Below are positions 15,601 through 23,878 of a stretch of 64,000 bases of DNA, piece after piece; position 1 is the stretch's first letter, and each line of letters starts with the position of its first letter. The notes beneath the pieces were generated by a model. That model was not told where the DNA came from, ran no database searches, and worked only from the letters and a program-made list of their open reading frames with translations. The stretch comes from an uncultured Dysosmobacter sp. Lineage in GTDB: Bacteria; Bacillota; Clostridia; Oscillospirales; Oscillospiraceae. Made by a program: the position numbers and the translations under genes. The stretch lies in contig CAKTOO010000002.1 in assembly GCA_934590165.1 (NCBI GenBank), forward strand, positions 113,733-177,732, given 5' to 3'.

Positions 15601-17209
15601 CCCCGGCGTGACCCTCATTTCTCCCCCGCCCCACCATGATATCTACTCCATTGAGGACCTGGCCCAGCTGATCTACGACCTGAAAAACGCCAACCGCTAC
15701 GCCCGCATCAGCGTAAAGCTGGTGAGTGAGGCAGGCGTGGGCACCATCGCCGCCGGCGTTGCCAAGGCCGGCGCCCAGGTGGTCCTCATTTCCGGCCACG
15801 ACGGCGGCACCGGCGCCGCGCCCAAAAACTCCATTCTGGGTGCCGGCCTGCCCTGGGAGCTGGGCGTGGCGGAGGCCCATCAGGCCCTCATCCAAAACGG
15901 TCTGCGCCGCCAGGTGGTCATCGAGACCGACGGCAAGCTCATGACCGGCCGGGACGTGGCCATCGCCTGTATGCTGGGTGCCGAGGAGTTTGGCTTCGCC
16001 ACGGCGCCCCTGGTTGCCATGGGCTGCTGCATGATGCGGGTGTGCAATCTGGACACCTGCCCCGCCGGCATCGCCACCCAGAACCCCCAACTGCGCAAAC
16101 GCTTTGCCGGCAAGCCGGAATACATCGTCAACTTCATGGAATTCGTGGCCCAGGAGCTGCGGGAGTATATGGCCCGCCTGGGCATCCGCACCGTGGATGA
16201 GCTGGTGGGCCGCAGCGATCTGCTGCGGGTCCGGGAAAAGCTGGTGACCCACCGGGCGGAGACGGTGGACCTCAGCGGCCTGCTGCAAAACCCTTACGGC
16301 GACCATGTGCCCCATTTCGACCCCAGCGCCGTCTATGATTTCCACCTGGAAAAGACCGTGGACATGAGCGTGCTGCTGGAAAAGCTGGGCCGAAGCCTCA
16401 AAGGCAAAAAGTCCGGCAAGCTGGACCTGCAGGTCTCCTCCACGGACCGCTCCTTCGGCACATTGTTCGGCTCCGAGATCACCCGCCTGTGCGGCGGCTC
16501 CCTGCCGGATGACAGCTATGTCATCACCTGCCACGGAGGCGGCGGCCAGTCCTTCGGCGCGTTCATCCCCAAGGGCCTTACCCTGGCTCTGGAGGGCGAC
16601 TGCAACGACGGCTTCGGCAAAGGCCTCTCCGGCGGCAAGCTCATCCTCTATCCCCCCAAAAACAGCCCCTTTGACCCCGGTGAGAACATCATCGTGGGCA
16701 ACGTGGCCCTGTACGGCGCCACCAGCGGCCGGGCCTTCATCAACGGCGTGGCTGGCGAGCGGTTCTGTGTCCGCAACTCCGGCGCCGTGGCGGTGGTGGA
16801 GGGCGTGGGCGACCACGGCTGCGAGTATATGACCGGCGGCCGCTGCGTCATTCTGGGCCCCACCGGCAAAAACTTCGCGGCCGGTATGTCCGGCGGCATC
16901 GCCTATGTGCTGGACGAAAAGCACGACCTGTACATGCGTCTGAACAAGGAGCAGGTGCTCATCGACACCCTGACGGAGTCCCACGACATTCAGGAGCTGC
17001 GCGCCCTCATTGAAGAGCACGTGGCCGCCACCGGCTCCCCCAGAGGCAAGCAGATCCTGGCGGCCTTCCACTCCTATATTCCCTGCTTCAAGAAGGTCAT
17101 GCCCAGGGATTATGACCGGATGCTCCGCTCCATCGCCCAGTACGAGGAGAAGGGCATGAGCCGGGAGCAGGCCGAGATCGAGGCGTTTTACGCCAACACC
17201 AAACAATGA
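12677..17209 (+). CDS. gltB: Glutamate synthase, large subunit
   Basis: 1510 residues, matching full-length GltB. A 20-residue propeptide precedes the catalytic amidotransferase nucleophile C21 (HDACGIGAVV), normally exposed by cleavage. In order come the class II glutaminase domain (about 21-430), the central linker, the FMN-binding synthase barrel (about 800-1200) with the 3Fe-4S cysteine cluster CCMMRVCNLDTCPAG near residue 1117, and the C-terminal beta-helix GXGXG domain (about 1260-1500). It transfers the glutamine amide to 2-oxoglutarate, giving two glutamates. The start was set at ATG 12677 behind GGGAGGA. gltD follows 18 bases later, and glnA and the ANTAR gene precede it in the same direction: a complete GS-GOGAT module. 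Confidence 0.97.
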   Translation: MLEPDQRNHLLYDPSLEHDACGIGAVVSLKGIKTYKTVDDALKIVEKLEHRAGKDAAGETGDGVGIMLQVPHKLMMNAAAAEGIRLGGERDYGVGMFFFPTDPLKRAQAKKMLEIIVAKEGMTFLGWRDVPTHPEVLGEKARACMPTICQCFVKRPDRCKQGLAFDRKLYVVRRVFEQSNVNTYIASFSSRTIVYKGMFLVGQLRKFYADLQDPDCQSAIALVHSRFSTNTTPSWERAHPNRYILHNGEINTIRGNVDRMLAREEAMSSAVMEADMDKVLPVVDQSGSDSAMLDNTLEFLMMNGIPLPQAVMMCIPEPWANDKKMSREKRDFYHYYATMMEPWDGPAAIVFSDGDTMGAVLDRNGLRPCRWYLTNDDYLILSSEVGVLDIPPEKIVKKSRLQPGKMLLVDTLKQQLVDDETLKKHYARQQPYGEWLDQHLVYLKDLNIPNKRVEKHTQDMRDRLYKAFGYTYEEVKDSILPMARDGVEPTSAMGVDTPLAVLSEKHQPLFNYFKQLFAQVTNPPMDSIREEIVTDTTVYVGAGGNLLQEKAENCTVLQIHNPILTSVDLMKIRYMDQPGFKVETISLLYYKSMPLEHAIDRLFVNVDRAYKDGANILILSDRGVDENHVAIPSLLAVSALEQYLVRTKKRTAVSMILESAEPRDVHHFATLLGYGAQAINPYLAQECVEELITVGLLDKDPSAAVDDYNSAILHGIVKIASKMGISTIQSYQSAQIFECVGINKEVVDKYFTNTISRVGGVGLEEIGEGVEWNHNQAFDPLGLGYDTTLDSTGTYKLRSGPDKEDHMYNPRTILLLQKAAREGNYAAFKEYTALVDFADKPHTLRGLLDFRFDENGGIPIDEVEPVSSIVKRFKTGAMSYGSISQEAHECMAIAMNRIGGKSNSGEGGEARERLHDERCSAIKQVASGRFGVTSEYLCSAQEIQIKMAQGAKPGEGGHLPGKKVYPWIAKTRCSTPGVTLISPPPHHDIYSIEDLAQLIYDLKNANRYARISVKLVSEAGVGTIAAGVAKAGAQVVLISGHDGGTGAAPKNSILGAGLPWELGVAEAHQALIQNGLRRQVVIETDGKLMTGRDVAIACMLGAEEFGFATAPLVAMGCCMMRVCNLDTCPAGIATQNPQLRKRFAGKPEYIVNFMEFVAQELREYMARLGIRTVDELVGRSDLLRVREKLVTHRAETVDLSGLLQNPYGDHVPHFDPSAVYDFHLEKTVDMSVLLEKLGRSLKGKKSGKLDLQVSSTDRSFGTLFGSEITRLCGGSLPDDSYVITCHGGGGQSFGAFIPKGLTLALEGDCNDGFGKGLSGGKLILYPPKNSPFDPGENIIVGNVALYGATSGRAFINGVAGERFCVRNSGAVAVVEGVGDHGCEYMTGGRCVILGPTGKNFAAGMSGGIAYVLDEKHDLYMRLNKEQVLIDTLTESHDIQELRALIEEHVAATGSPRGKQILAAFHSYIPCFKKVMPRDYDRMLRSIAQYEEKGMSREQAEIEAFYANTKQ

Positions 17210-17227
17210 GAAAGGAGGGCAAACATT

Positions 17228-18628
<1,401 letters not shown>

Positions 18629-18680
18629 AAAATTAAGAATTTTTTGACGAAACCATCAATTTCCTTAGGACTTTCGCCAA

Positions 18681-18709
18681 TTGACGAACATTCGTCTTCG
18701 TGGTAAAGT
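18681..18709 (+). promoter_or_regulatory. Predicted amt promoter with internal inverted repeat
   Basis: TTGACG, 17-bp spacer, TAAAGT. The inverted repeat GACGAA-CA-TTCGTC (18683-18696) begins inside the -35 and fills most of the spacer, the position of a repressor operator. As RNA from an upstream start it could also form a small hairpin. Confidence 0.55.
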
Positions 18710-18723
18710 CATACCATTCAAAG

Positions 18724-18769
18724 GCAAGGACGTCTGAGAACTGTCTCAGGCGTCCTTGCTTTTCGTTTT
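18724..18769 (+). promoter_or_regulatory. Leader terminator/attenuator upstream of amt
   Basis: A long hairpin: GCAAGGACG (18724-18732) with CGTCCTTGC (18751-18759), one mismatch, then CTGAG/CTCAG closing a six-base loop AACTGT (18739-18744). It is followed by TTTTCGTTTT (18760-18769) and the Shine-Dalgarno of amt. It begins within about 10 bases of the predicted transcript start, so it should block transcription of amt unless antiterminated. Confidence 0.7.
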
Positions 18770-18782
18770 GGGAGGGAATTCT

Positions 18783-20489
18783 ATGTATTCATCGGTCAAC
18801 ACTATTTGGGTCCTTTTGGGCGCGGCCCTGGTCTTCTTCATGCAGGCGGGCTTTGCCATGTGCGAGGCAGGCTTCACCCGGGCCAAAAACACCGGCAACA
18901 TCCTTATGAAAAACCTGATGGACTTCTGCATCGGCACACCTACTTACTGGCTGCTGGGCTTCGGTCTCATGTTCGGCGGCGCGGGTGCCATCATCGGCGG
19001 CCTTGACCCCATGGTCCGGGGCGACTACTCCGCCATTCTCCCCGCGGGCGTTCCCCTGTTCGCTTTCCTCATTTTCCAGACAGTCTTCTGCGCCACCTCC
19101 GCCACCATCGTCTCCGGTTCCATGGCGGAGCGCACCAAGTTCATCTCCTACTGCATTTACTCCTTCTGCATCTCCGCGTTCATCTATCCCGTCTCCGGCC
19201 ACTGGATCTGGGGCGGCGGCTGGCTGAGCCAGTTGGGCTTCCATGATTTCGCCGGTTCCACGGCGGTCCACATGGTGGGCGGTGTGTGCGCCTGCATCGG
19301 CGCCGCCATCCTGGGTCCCCGCATCGGCAAGTACGACAAGGACGGCAAGCCCCGGGCCATCATCGGCCACAACCTGTCCCTAGGCGCCCTGGGCGTGTTT
19401 ATCCTATGGTTCTGCTGGTTCGGCTTCAACGGCTGCTCCACCGTCAGCATGGAGGGCGATGACGTATTGGTCTCCGCCGGCCTCATCTTCGTGAACACCA
19501 ACATGGCCGCCGCCGTGGCCTCCTGTGTCACCATGATCTACACTTGGCTGCGCTACAAGAAGCCGGATGTGGGCATGACCCTCAACTCCGCCCTGGCCGG
19601 CCTGGTGGCCATCACCGCCGGGTGCGATGTCGTCTCTCCCGCCGGCGCCGCCATCATCGGCATCGTGGCCGGCGTGCTGCTCCCCATCTCCGTCAACTTC
19701 TTCGACGCCGTGGTAAAGATCGATGACCCCGTGGGCGCTATCTCCGTTCACGGTGTCTGCGGCGCCGCCGGCACCATCCTCACGGGCCTGTTCGCCGTGG
19801 ACGGCGGCGTGTTCTACGGCGGCGGCTTCCACTTCTTCGCCATCCAGTGCCTGGGCGTCCTCGCCACTGCTCTTTGGGCCGCTGTCATGATCACCATTGT
19901 CTTCCAGATCCTCAAGCACACCATCGGCCTGCGTGTCTCCGCTGAGGAGGAGCTGAAGGGCCTGGACATCACCGAGCACGGCCTGCCCTCCGCTTATGGC
20001 GGCTTTGCCTTCACCTATGACGACACCCCCGACGGCCTGCCTGTTGCCTCCGGCGATGTCTCCATCCAGAAGGCGGTCCCCGTGGAGGTGGTCACGCCTC
20101 CGGCGGCTGCGGCTCCTGCCGGCGGCGTGAAGATGACCAAGGTCGATATCCTCTGCAAGATGGAGCGCTTCGACGCTTTGAAACGTGCCATGTTCGACAT
20201 CGGCATCACCGGCATGACGGCTGTCAACGTCATGGGCTGCGGCGAGCAGCGGGGCAAGACCGAAGGCTACTTCCGCGGCGCCAAGGTGGAAGCCACCATG
20301 CTGCCCAGCATCCAAGTGTCCATCGTGGTCAGCAAGCTGCCGGTGGACCTGGTGGTGAACACCGCCCGCAAGGTCCTCTACACCGGCAACTTCGGCGACG
20401 GCAAGATCTTCATCTACAACGTGGAGAACGTTGTCAAGGTCCGTACCGGTGAGCAGGGCTACGACGCGCTCCAGGACGATGTCAACTAA
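18783..20489 (+). CDS. amt: Ammonium transporter fused to a C-terminal PII signal protein
   Basis: 568 residues. Residues 1 to about 425 form an Amt/Rh channel with 11 membrane helices (MCEAGFTRAKN, GSTAVHMVGGVCACIGA, the second His motif in ISVHGVCGAAGT). After an Ala/Pro linker (about 430-449), residues 450-568 are a complete PII (GlnK/GlnB) domain with the C-terminal signature YTGNFGDGKIFIYNVE. Free GlnK normally plugs AmtB; here the regulator is covalently attached. In the T-loop (RGKTEGYFRGAKVEA) the uridylylation tyrosine equivalent to Tyr51 is replaced by Val, although an upstream Tyr remains. SD GGGAGGG precedes ATG 18783. It follows the GS-GOGAT operon under its own promoter and attenuator. 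Confidence 0.95.
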   Translation: MYSSVNTIWVLLGAALVFFMQAGFAMCEAGFTRAKNTGNILMKNLMDFCIGTPTYWLLGFGLMFGGAGAIIGGLDPMVRGDYSAILPAGVPLFAFLIFQTVFCATSATIVSGSMAERTKFISYCIYSFCISAFIYPVSGHWIWGGGWLSQLGFHDFAGSTAVHMVGGVCACIGAAILGPRIGKYDKDGKPRAIIGHNLSLGALGVFILWFCWFGFNGCSTVSMEGDDVLVSAGLIFVNTNMAAAVASCVTMIYTWLRYKKPDVGMTLNSALAGLVAITAGCDVVSPAGAAIIGIVAGVLLPISVNFFDAVVKIDDPVGAISVHGVCGAAGTILTGLFAVDGGVFYGGGFHFFAIQCLGVLATALWAAVMITIVFQILKHTIGLRVSAEEELKGLDITEHGLPSAYGGFAFTYDDTPDGLPVASGDVSIQKAVPVEVVTPPAAAAPAGGVKMTKVDILCKMERFDALKRAMFDIGITGMTAVNVMGCGEQRGKTEGYFRGAKVEATMLPSIQVSIVVSKLPVDLVVNTARKVLYTGNFGDGKIFIYNVENVVKVRTGEQGYDALQDDVN

Positions 20490-20524
20490 ACAATCAACTT
20501 TTTTATCAACTCTCCTTTTAAAGG

Positions 20525-20553
20525 AAAGCGGCTGGCCGGAGCCAGCCGCTTTT
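20525..20553 (+). terminator. Intrinsic terminator after amt
   Basis: A 12-bp stem AAAGCGGCTGGC / GCCAGCCGCTTT with CGGA loop, ending in TTTT, 35 bases after the amt stop codon. Confidence 0.88.
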
Positions 20554-20622
20554 CCGTATGCTTCCGGCCTTTTGGGGAACACTACCATGGCAACCACATC
20601 CCATATGACGGAGGCGTTCCCT

Positions 20623-20979
20623 ATGGATTATCTCAACGCGTTTCTCTGCGGCGGCATCCTCTGCGCCATTGGCCAGCTCCTCATCGACAAGACCCAGCTG
20701 ACTCCCGCCCGCATCCTGACAGGCTATGTGGTAGCCGGCGTGGTACTCAGCGCCCTGGGGTTGTATGAGCCCATCGCCCAGTGGGGCGGTGCCGGGGCCT
20801 CGGTACCCCTCACGGGCTTCGGACACCTGCTGGCCAAGGGCGTCCGCAAAGCCGTGGCGGAGCAGGGTTGGCTGGGGGTGTTCACCGGCGGTCTCACCGC
20901 CGCGGCAGGCGGCATTACGGCGGCCATGGTGTTCGGCGTGGTCATGGCGCTTCTCTGCAAGCCCGGCGACAAGCGGTAG
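20623..20979 (+). CDS. spoVAE: Stage V sporulation protein AE (SpoVAEb type)
   Basis: 118-residue integral membrane protein with about four hydrophobic segments, in the usual size range of SpoVAE. Diagnostic sequence: FLCGGILCAIGQLLIDKTQL near the N-terminus, then TPARILTGYVVAGVVLSALGLY (quoted in part) and VPLTGFGHLLAKGV. It forms, with SpoVAC and SpoVAD, the channel that moves calcium-dipicolinate into spores and out at germination. The start was set at ATG 20623 behind ACGGAGGCG; the frame is open much further upstream through the amt terminator. It stands alone between the amt terminator and another terminator, separated from spoVAD by the nitrogen operon. Confidence 0.93.
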   Translation: MDYLNAFLCGGILCAIGQLLIDKTQLTPARILTGYVVAGVVLSALGLYEPIAQWGGAGASVPLTGFGHLLAKGVRKAVAEQGWLGVFTGGLTAAAGGITAAMVFGVVMALLCKPGDKR

Positions 20980-20981
20980 GC

Positions 20982-21013
20982 AAAACGCGGACGGTCTTCC
21001 GTCCGCGTTTTTG
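20982..21013 (+). terminator. Intrinsic terminator after spoVAE
   Basis: A 13-bp stem AAAACGCGGACGG / CCGTCCGCGTTTT with TCTT loop (20982-21011), right arm ending in a T run, starting right after the stop codon. Confidence 0.9.
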
Positions 21014-21092
21014 TCATCTTTTTGTTGTTCTTTTTCGTCGGAAAAGCTGATATACTGATTGCATCAAAAGCTATACAGAAAGGACCTGTACC

Positions 21093-22355
21093 ATGCGCCG
21101 ATTTTTTTGTGTGTTTCTGGCAGCTCTGCTGCTGTTTTCTTTGTCCGCCTGCGGCTCCGCCCCAGCCCCCGGCTCCAGCGGTCCTTCCCAGCCGGTGGAA
21201 CCTTCCACCCAGGAGGAGCAGCCCTCCGCGGAAGTACCTCAGGAAACGCCTGCCCAGCCGGAGCCCTATACCATCCTGGACCCCACTGTCATGCCGGAGG
21301 GCGGCAGCCGGGACGGCGTGACCTACGCCGCATATGACGGCGTGGTGGAGCATCTGTTCTTTCATCCGGTGGTGGCCTATCCGGAGCTGGCCTTCGACGG
21401 GGACTACAAGTCCGACGGCATCGACGACTGGATGGTCACCGCCGGGGAGTACCTGAAAATTCTGGAGAGCGTCTACGAAAAGGGCTACATTCTGGTGGAC
21501 ATCAACGACTGCTGGAGCGAGCAGACCGGAGAAGACGGCCAAGTCCGGATGGTGAAGAACACCTTGTACTTACCCGAGGGGAAAAAGCCCCTCATCCTCT
21601 CCTACGACGATGTGAACTACTACGAATACATGCTGGAAAACGGCTTCACCTACAAGCTCATTCTGGGCGAGGACGGTAAGCTCTGGTCCTGGGGATTGGA
21701 CCCGGACGGCAAGGAAGTCACCAGCCGGGATCTGGACGCCGTCACCATTCTGGACAAGTTCGTGGAGGAGCATCCGGACTTCTCCCCCTTCGGCGCCAAG
21801 GGCTGCCTGAGCCTGACGGGCTACGAGGGCATTCTGGGCTACCGCACCCAGACGGACAAGGACAACTGGACGGCGGAGCGGGAGGCCAACCGGCAGAAAG
21901 AAATTGAAGCCGTAAAGCCCATTATCGCCGAGCTCAAACGCACCGGCTGGACCTTCGGCAGCCACACCTGGGGCCATATCAGCCTCAACACCCGCACCTA
22001 TGAGACCGTCACCGCCGATATGCAGAAGTGGTTCGATGAGGTGGGTTCTCTGGTAGGGGAAACGCAGGTGCTGTTCTATCCCTTCGGCGGCCGCTTGGAC
22101 GGCGACGATGTGCAGCAGACCGGCCCCGCCTTCCAATGGATGCAGCAGCAGGGTTTCCGCATTTTCTGCTCCGTGGGCATCGACTCCTGGTCCAAGTGCA
22201 AAAGCGACATCAGCGCCGTCATCTGTGACCGGCTCCACCCCGACGGCACCACCCTTCGCTCTGCCAAGGCCCGGGAGCGGTACATGAAATTCTACGACGC
22301 CAAGGATATCATCGACCTGAGCGTCCGCCCCCAGCGAGAGGTGGGTTGGCAGTAA
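21093..22355 (+). CDS. Lipoprotein with polysaccharide-deacetylase (NodB-like) domain
   Basis: 420 residues. Signal peptide with lipobox LSAC (Cys20), followed by a Pro/Glu/Gln-rich tether to about residue 58, so the protein is lipid-anchored outside the membrane. The catalytic domain shows NodB motif 1 as SYDDVNYY (D172, D173; usual TFDDG) and motif 2 as HTWGH (H291, H295), the metal-binding HxxxH type. An insert of about 110 residues lies between them, longer than in simple NodB domains. The expected role is de-N- or de-O-acetylation of peptidoglycan or exopolysaccharide. SD GAAAGGAC precedes the ATG. The substrate is unknown, and the altered motif 1 leaves activity plausible but not certain. 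Confidence 0.85.
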   Translation: MRRFFCVFLAALLLFSLSACGSAPAPGSSGPSQPVEPSTQEEQPSAEVPQETPAQPEPYTILDPTVMPEGGSRDGVTYAAYDGVVEHLFFHPVVAYPELAFDGDYKSDGIDDWMVTAGEYLKILESVYEKGYILVDINDCWSEQTGEDGQVRMVKNTLYLPEGKKPLILSYDDVNYYEYMLENGFTYKLILGEDGKLWSWGLDPDGKEVTSRDLDAVTILDKFVEEHPDFSPFGAKGCLSLTGYEGILGYRTQTDKDNWTAEREANRQKEIEAVKPIIAELKRTGWTFGSHTWGHISLNTRTYETVTADMQKWFDEVGSLVGETQVLFYPFGGRLDGDDVQQTGPAFQWMQQQGFRIFCSVGIDSWSKCKSDISAVICDRLHPDGTTLRSAKARERYMKFYDAKDIIDLSVRPQREVGWQ

Positions 22356-22397
22356 CGCCCGCCCCTGCTCAATCCCTGTTTTTAAGGAGGAATTTCC

Positions 22398-22790
22398 ATG
22401 ACCCGTGAAGAACTGAAGGCCGCGGCTGTCGACATGCTGGACCGGGCCTATATTCCCTATTCCCATTTTCCTGTGGGTGCCGCCCTGGAGTGCAGCGACG
22501 GTTCTGTGTTCACCGGCTGCAACATCGAAAACGCCTCCTTCGGCCCCACCATCTGCGCCGAGCGCACCGCCGTGGCCAAGGCCGTCAGCGAGGGGCACAC
22601 GGATTTTGTCCGCATCGTGGTGGCCGGCAGAAGCAAGGATTTCTGCGTGCCTTGCGGCGTGTGCCGCCAGGTGCTGCGGGAGTTCGCCCCCAACATGGAG
22701 GTCATCTGCCTCAACGGCGCCGGAGAGGAGCAGGTCTTCACCCTGCCGGAGCTGCTGCCCCACAGCTTTGGACCGGAGTATCTGGTATGA
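22398..22790 (+). CDS. cdd: Cytidine deaminase
   Basis: 130 residues, the short tetrameric form. Zinc site CAERTA (C53, catalytic E55) and PCGVCRQ (C86, C89); substrate-binding FPVGAAL and GCNIENASFG. It deaminates cytidine and deoxycytidine to uridine and deoxyuridine for salvage. A strong SD (AAGGAGGA) precedes the ATG. Its stop codon overlaps the start of the next small gene (ATGA), forming a cdd-small protein-MBL operon. Confidence 0.97.
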   Translation: MTREELKAAAVDMLDRAYIPYSHFPVGAALECSDGSVFTGCNIENASFGPTICAERTAVAKAVSEGHTDFVRIVVAGRSKDFCVPCGVCRQVLREFAPNMEVICLNGAGEEQVFTLPELLPHSFGPEYLV

Positions 22791-23029
22791 AGCTGACGGA
22801 AGCGGAGGCGGCGGCTCGCATTGCCGCCGCGCCGGGGCATGATGTATGCGTCCTGCGCATTGAGGAAGGGGACTTCGGCTGCGAGGAGCGTCGGGCCCCG
22901 GCGCCCCTGTGGCTTTTGTGCCAGCGCTCCGACGGCGTCCGTTTCTCCCTCGACATTCCCGAGACCCGGGTGGAGGCCCTGGGCCTCACCGAAGGCTGCA
23001 CCTGCCGGGAGGAGGACCTGTATGCCTGA
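22787..23029 (+). CDS. Small uncharacterised acidic protein between cdd and an MBL hydrolase
   Basis: 80 residues, not recognised. The start ATG overlaps the cdd stop (ATGA) and the end overlaps the start of the MBL gene, so it is held in frame by translational coupling on both sides. This supports a real gene despite its small size. It is rich in Glu, Arg and Ala, with three Cys (in DVCVLR, DFGCEE, GCTC) plus WLLCQRSDG, and has no membrane segment. The pattern VRFSLDIPETRVEALGL looks like a beta strand plus helix. No function can be proposed. Confidence 0.68.
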   Translation: MKLTEAEAAARIAAAPGHDVCVLRIEEGDFGCEERRAPAPLWLLCQRSDGVRFSLDIPETRVEALGLTEGCTCREEDLYA

Positions 23030-23840
23030 AACAGGAAAGCTCTGGGTGCTGGCGGACAACAACACCCTCATTGACCGCTATTTTCTGGGGGAACCGGCCG
23101 CCAGCTATTACCTGGAACTGGACGGTCTGCGCATCCTGTTGGACACCGGCTATTCTGACGTCTTCCTGCGAAACGCGGAAAAGCTGGGCATCGACCTGGG
23201 CCAACTGACCCACATCATCCTCTCCCACGGCCACAACGACCACACCAACGGCCTCGCCCTCCTGGCGGAGCGGTTCGATTTGTCCGGTGTCCATCTCATT
23301 GCCCACCCCCGGTGCCTGCTGCCCAGGTGGTACGGCGAGGCGTATATCGGCCCGCCGGAGGACGGCGCCGGTCCCGCCGCCTGCGACTACTGTCCCAGTG
23401 GGGAGCCGGTCTGGCTGTCGGAACACTGTGTGTTCCTGGGGGAGATCCCCGCCGTCCACGCTTTTGAGCAGCGGCGTCCCCTGGGCCGTATCCTGCTGGA
23501 CGGGGAAAAGCAGCCTGACCTGCTGACGGATGACACCGCCCTGGCCTGTAAGACCCCGGCAGGCCTGTTCATCATCACAGGCTGTTCCCACAGTGGTATC
23601 TGCAACATTGTCTCCCGCGCCCAGGCAGTCTGCGGCGAAACGCGCATCGCCGGCATTTTGGGCGGGTTTCATTTGCCCAAGGCCAACAGCCGGGTGCAAA
23701 AAACAGCGGAGTTTCTCGCCTCTTTGCACCCCGGTGTTCTCTATCCCTGCCACTGCGTCTCCCTGGCCGCTAAGCTGGAGTTGGCAAAGGTTCTGCCCGT
23801 CCAGGAGGCCGGCAGCGGCATGTGCATCGAGTTCTCATAA
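23022..23840 (+). CDS. Metallo-beta-lactamase-fold hydrolase (COG1237-like)
   Basis: 272 residues. The metal-binding motif HGHNDH (H69, H71, D73, H74) lies after the strand THIILS, followed by GCSHSGICN (third His) near 190 and a late YPCHCVS, the pattern of the MBL subgroup related to the MJ0301 dihydropterin-ribofuranosyl-aminobenzene-phosphate synthase. In bacteria these are generic hydrolases of unknown substrate. ATG 23022 is preceded by GGGAGGAGG inside the upstream small gene and overlaps it by 8 bases. Last gene of the cdd operon. The frame is open further upstream but has no better start. Confidence 0.88.
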   Translation: MPETGKLWVLADNNTLIDRYFLGEPAASYYLELDGLRILLDTGYSDVFLRNAEKLGIDLGQLTHIILSHGHNDHTNGLALLAERFDLSGVHLIAHPRCLLPRWYGEAYIGPPEDGAGPAACDYCPSGEPVWLSEHCVFLGEIPAVHAFEQRRPLGRILLDGEKQPDLLTDDTALACKTPAGLFIITGCSHSGICNIVSRAQAVCGETRIAGILGGFHLPKANSRVQKTAEFLASLHPGVLYPCHCVSLAAKLELAKVLPVQEAGSGMCIEFS

Positions 23841-23878
23841 AAAGCAGCGCCGGAACGAAAGTTCCGGCGCTGCTTTTT
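23839..23878. terminator. Bidirectional intrinsic terminator
   Basis: A perfect 18-bp stem with GAAA tetraloop, left arm starting AAAAAGCAGCG and right arm ending CGCTGCTTTTT, shared by the MBL gene and the convergent MprF-like/GNAT gene. Confidence 0.95.

Noticed and set aside
12509..17206. Very long open frame on the minus strand opposite gltB and the ANTAR gene
   Set aside because: It mirrors the codon structure of GC-rich genes on the other strand, has no family motifs and no SD; it is an antisense shadow. The same holds for the long antisense frames over 43999-47736 (PFOR), 57854-60073 (nrdD) and 38408-40693 (ABC gene).
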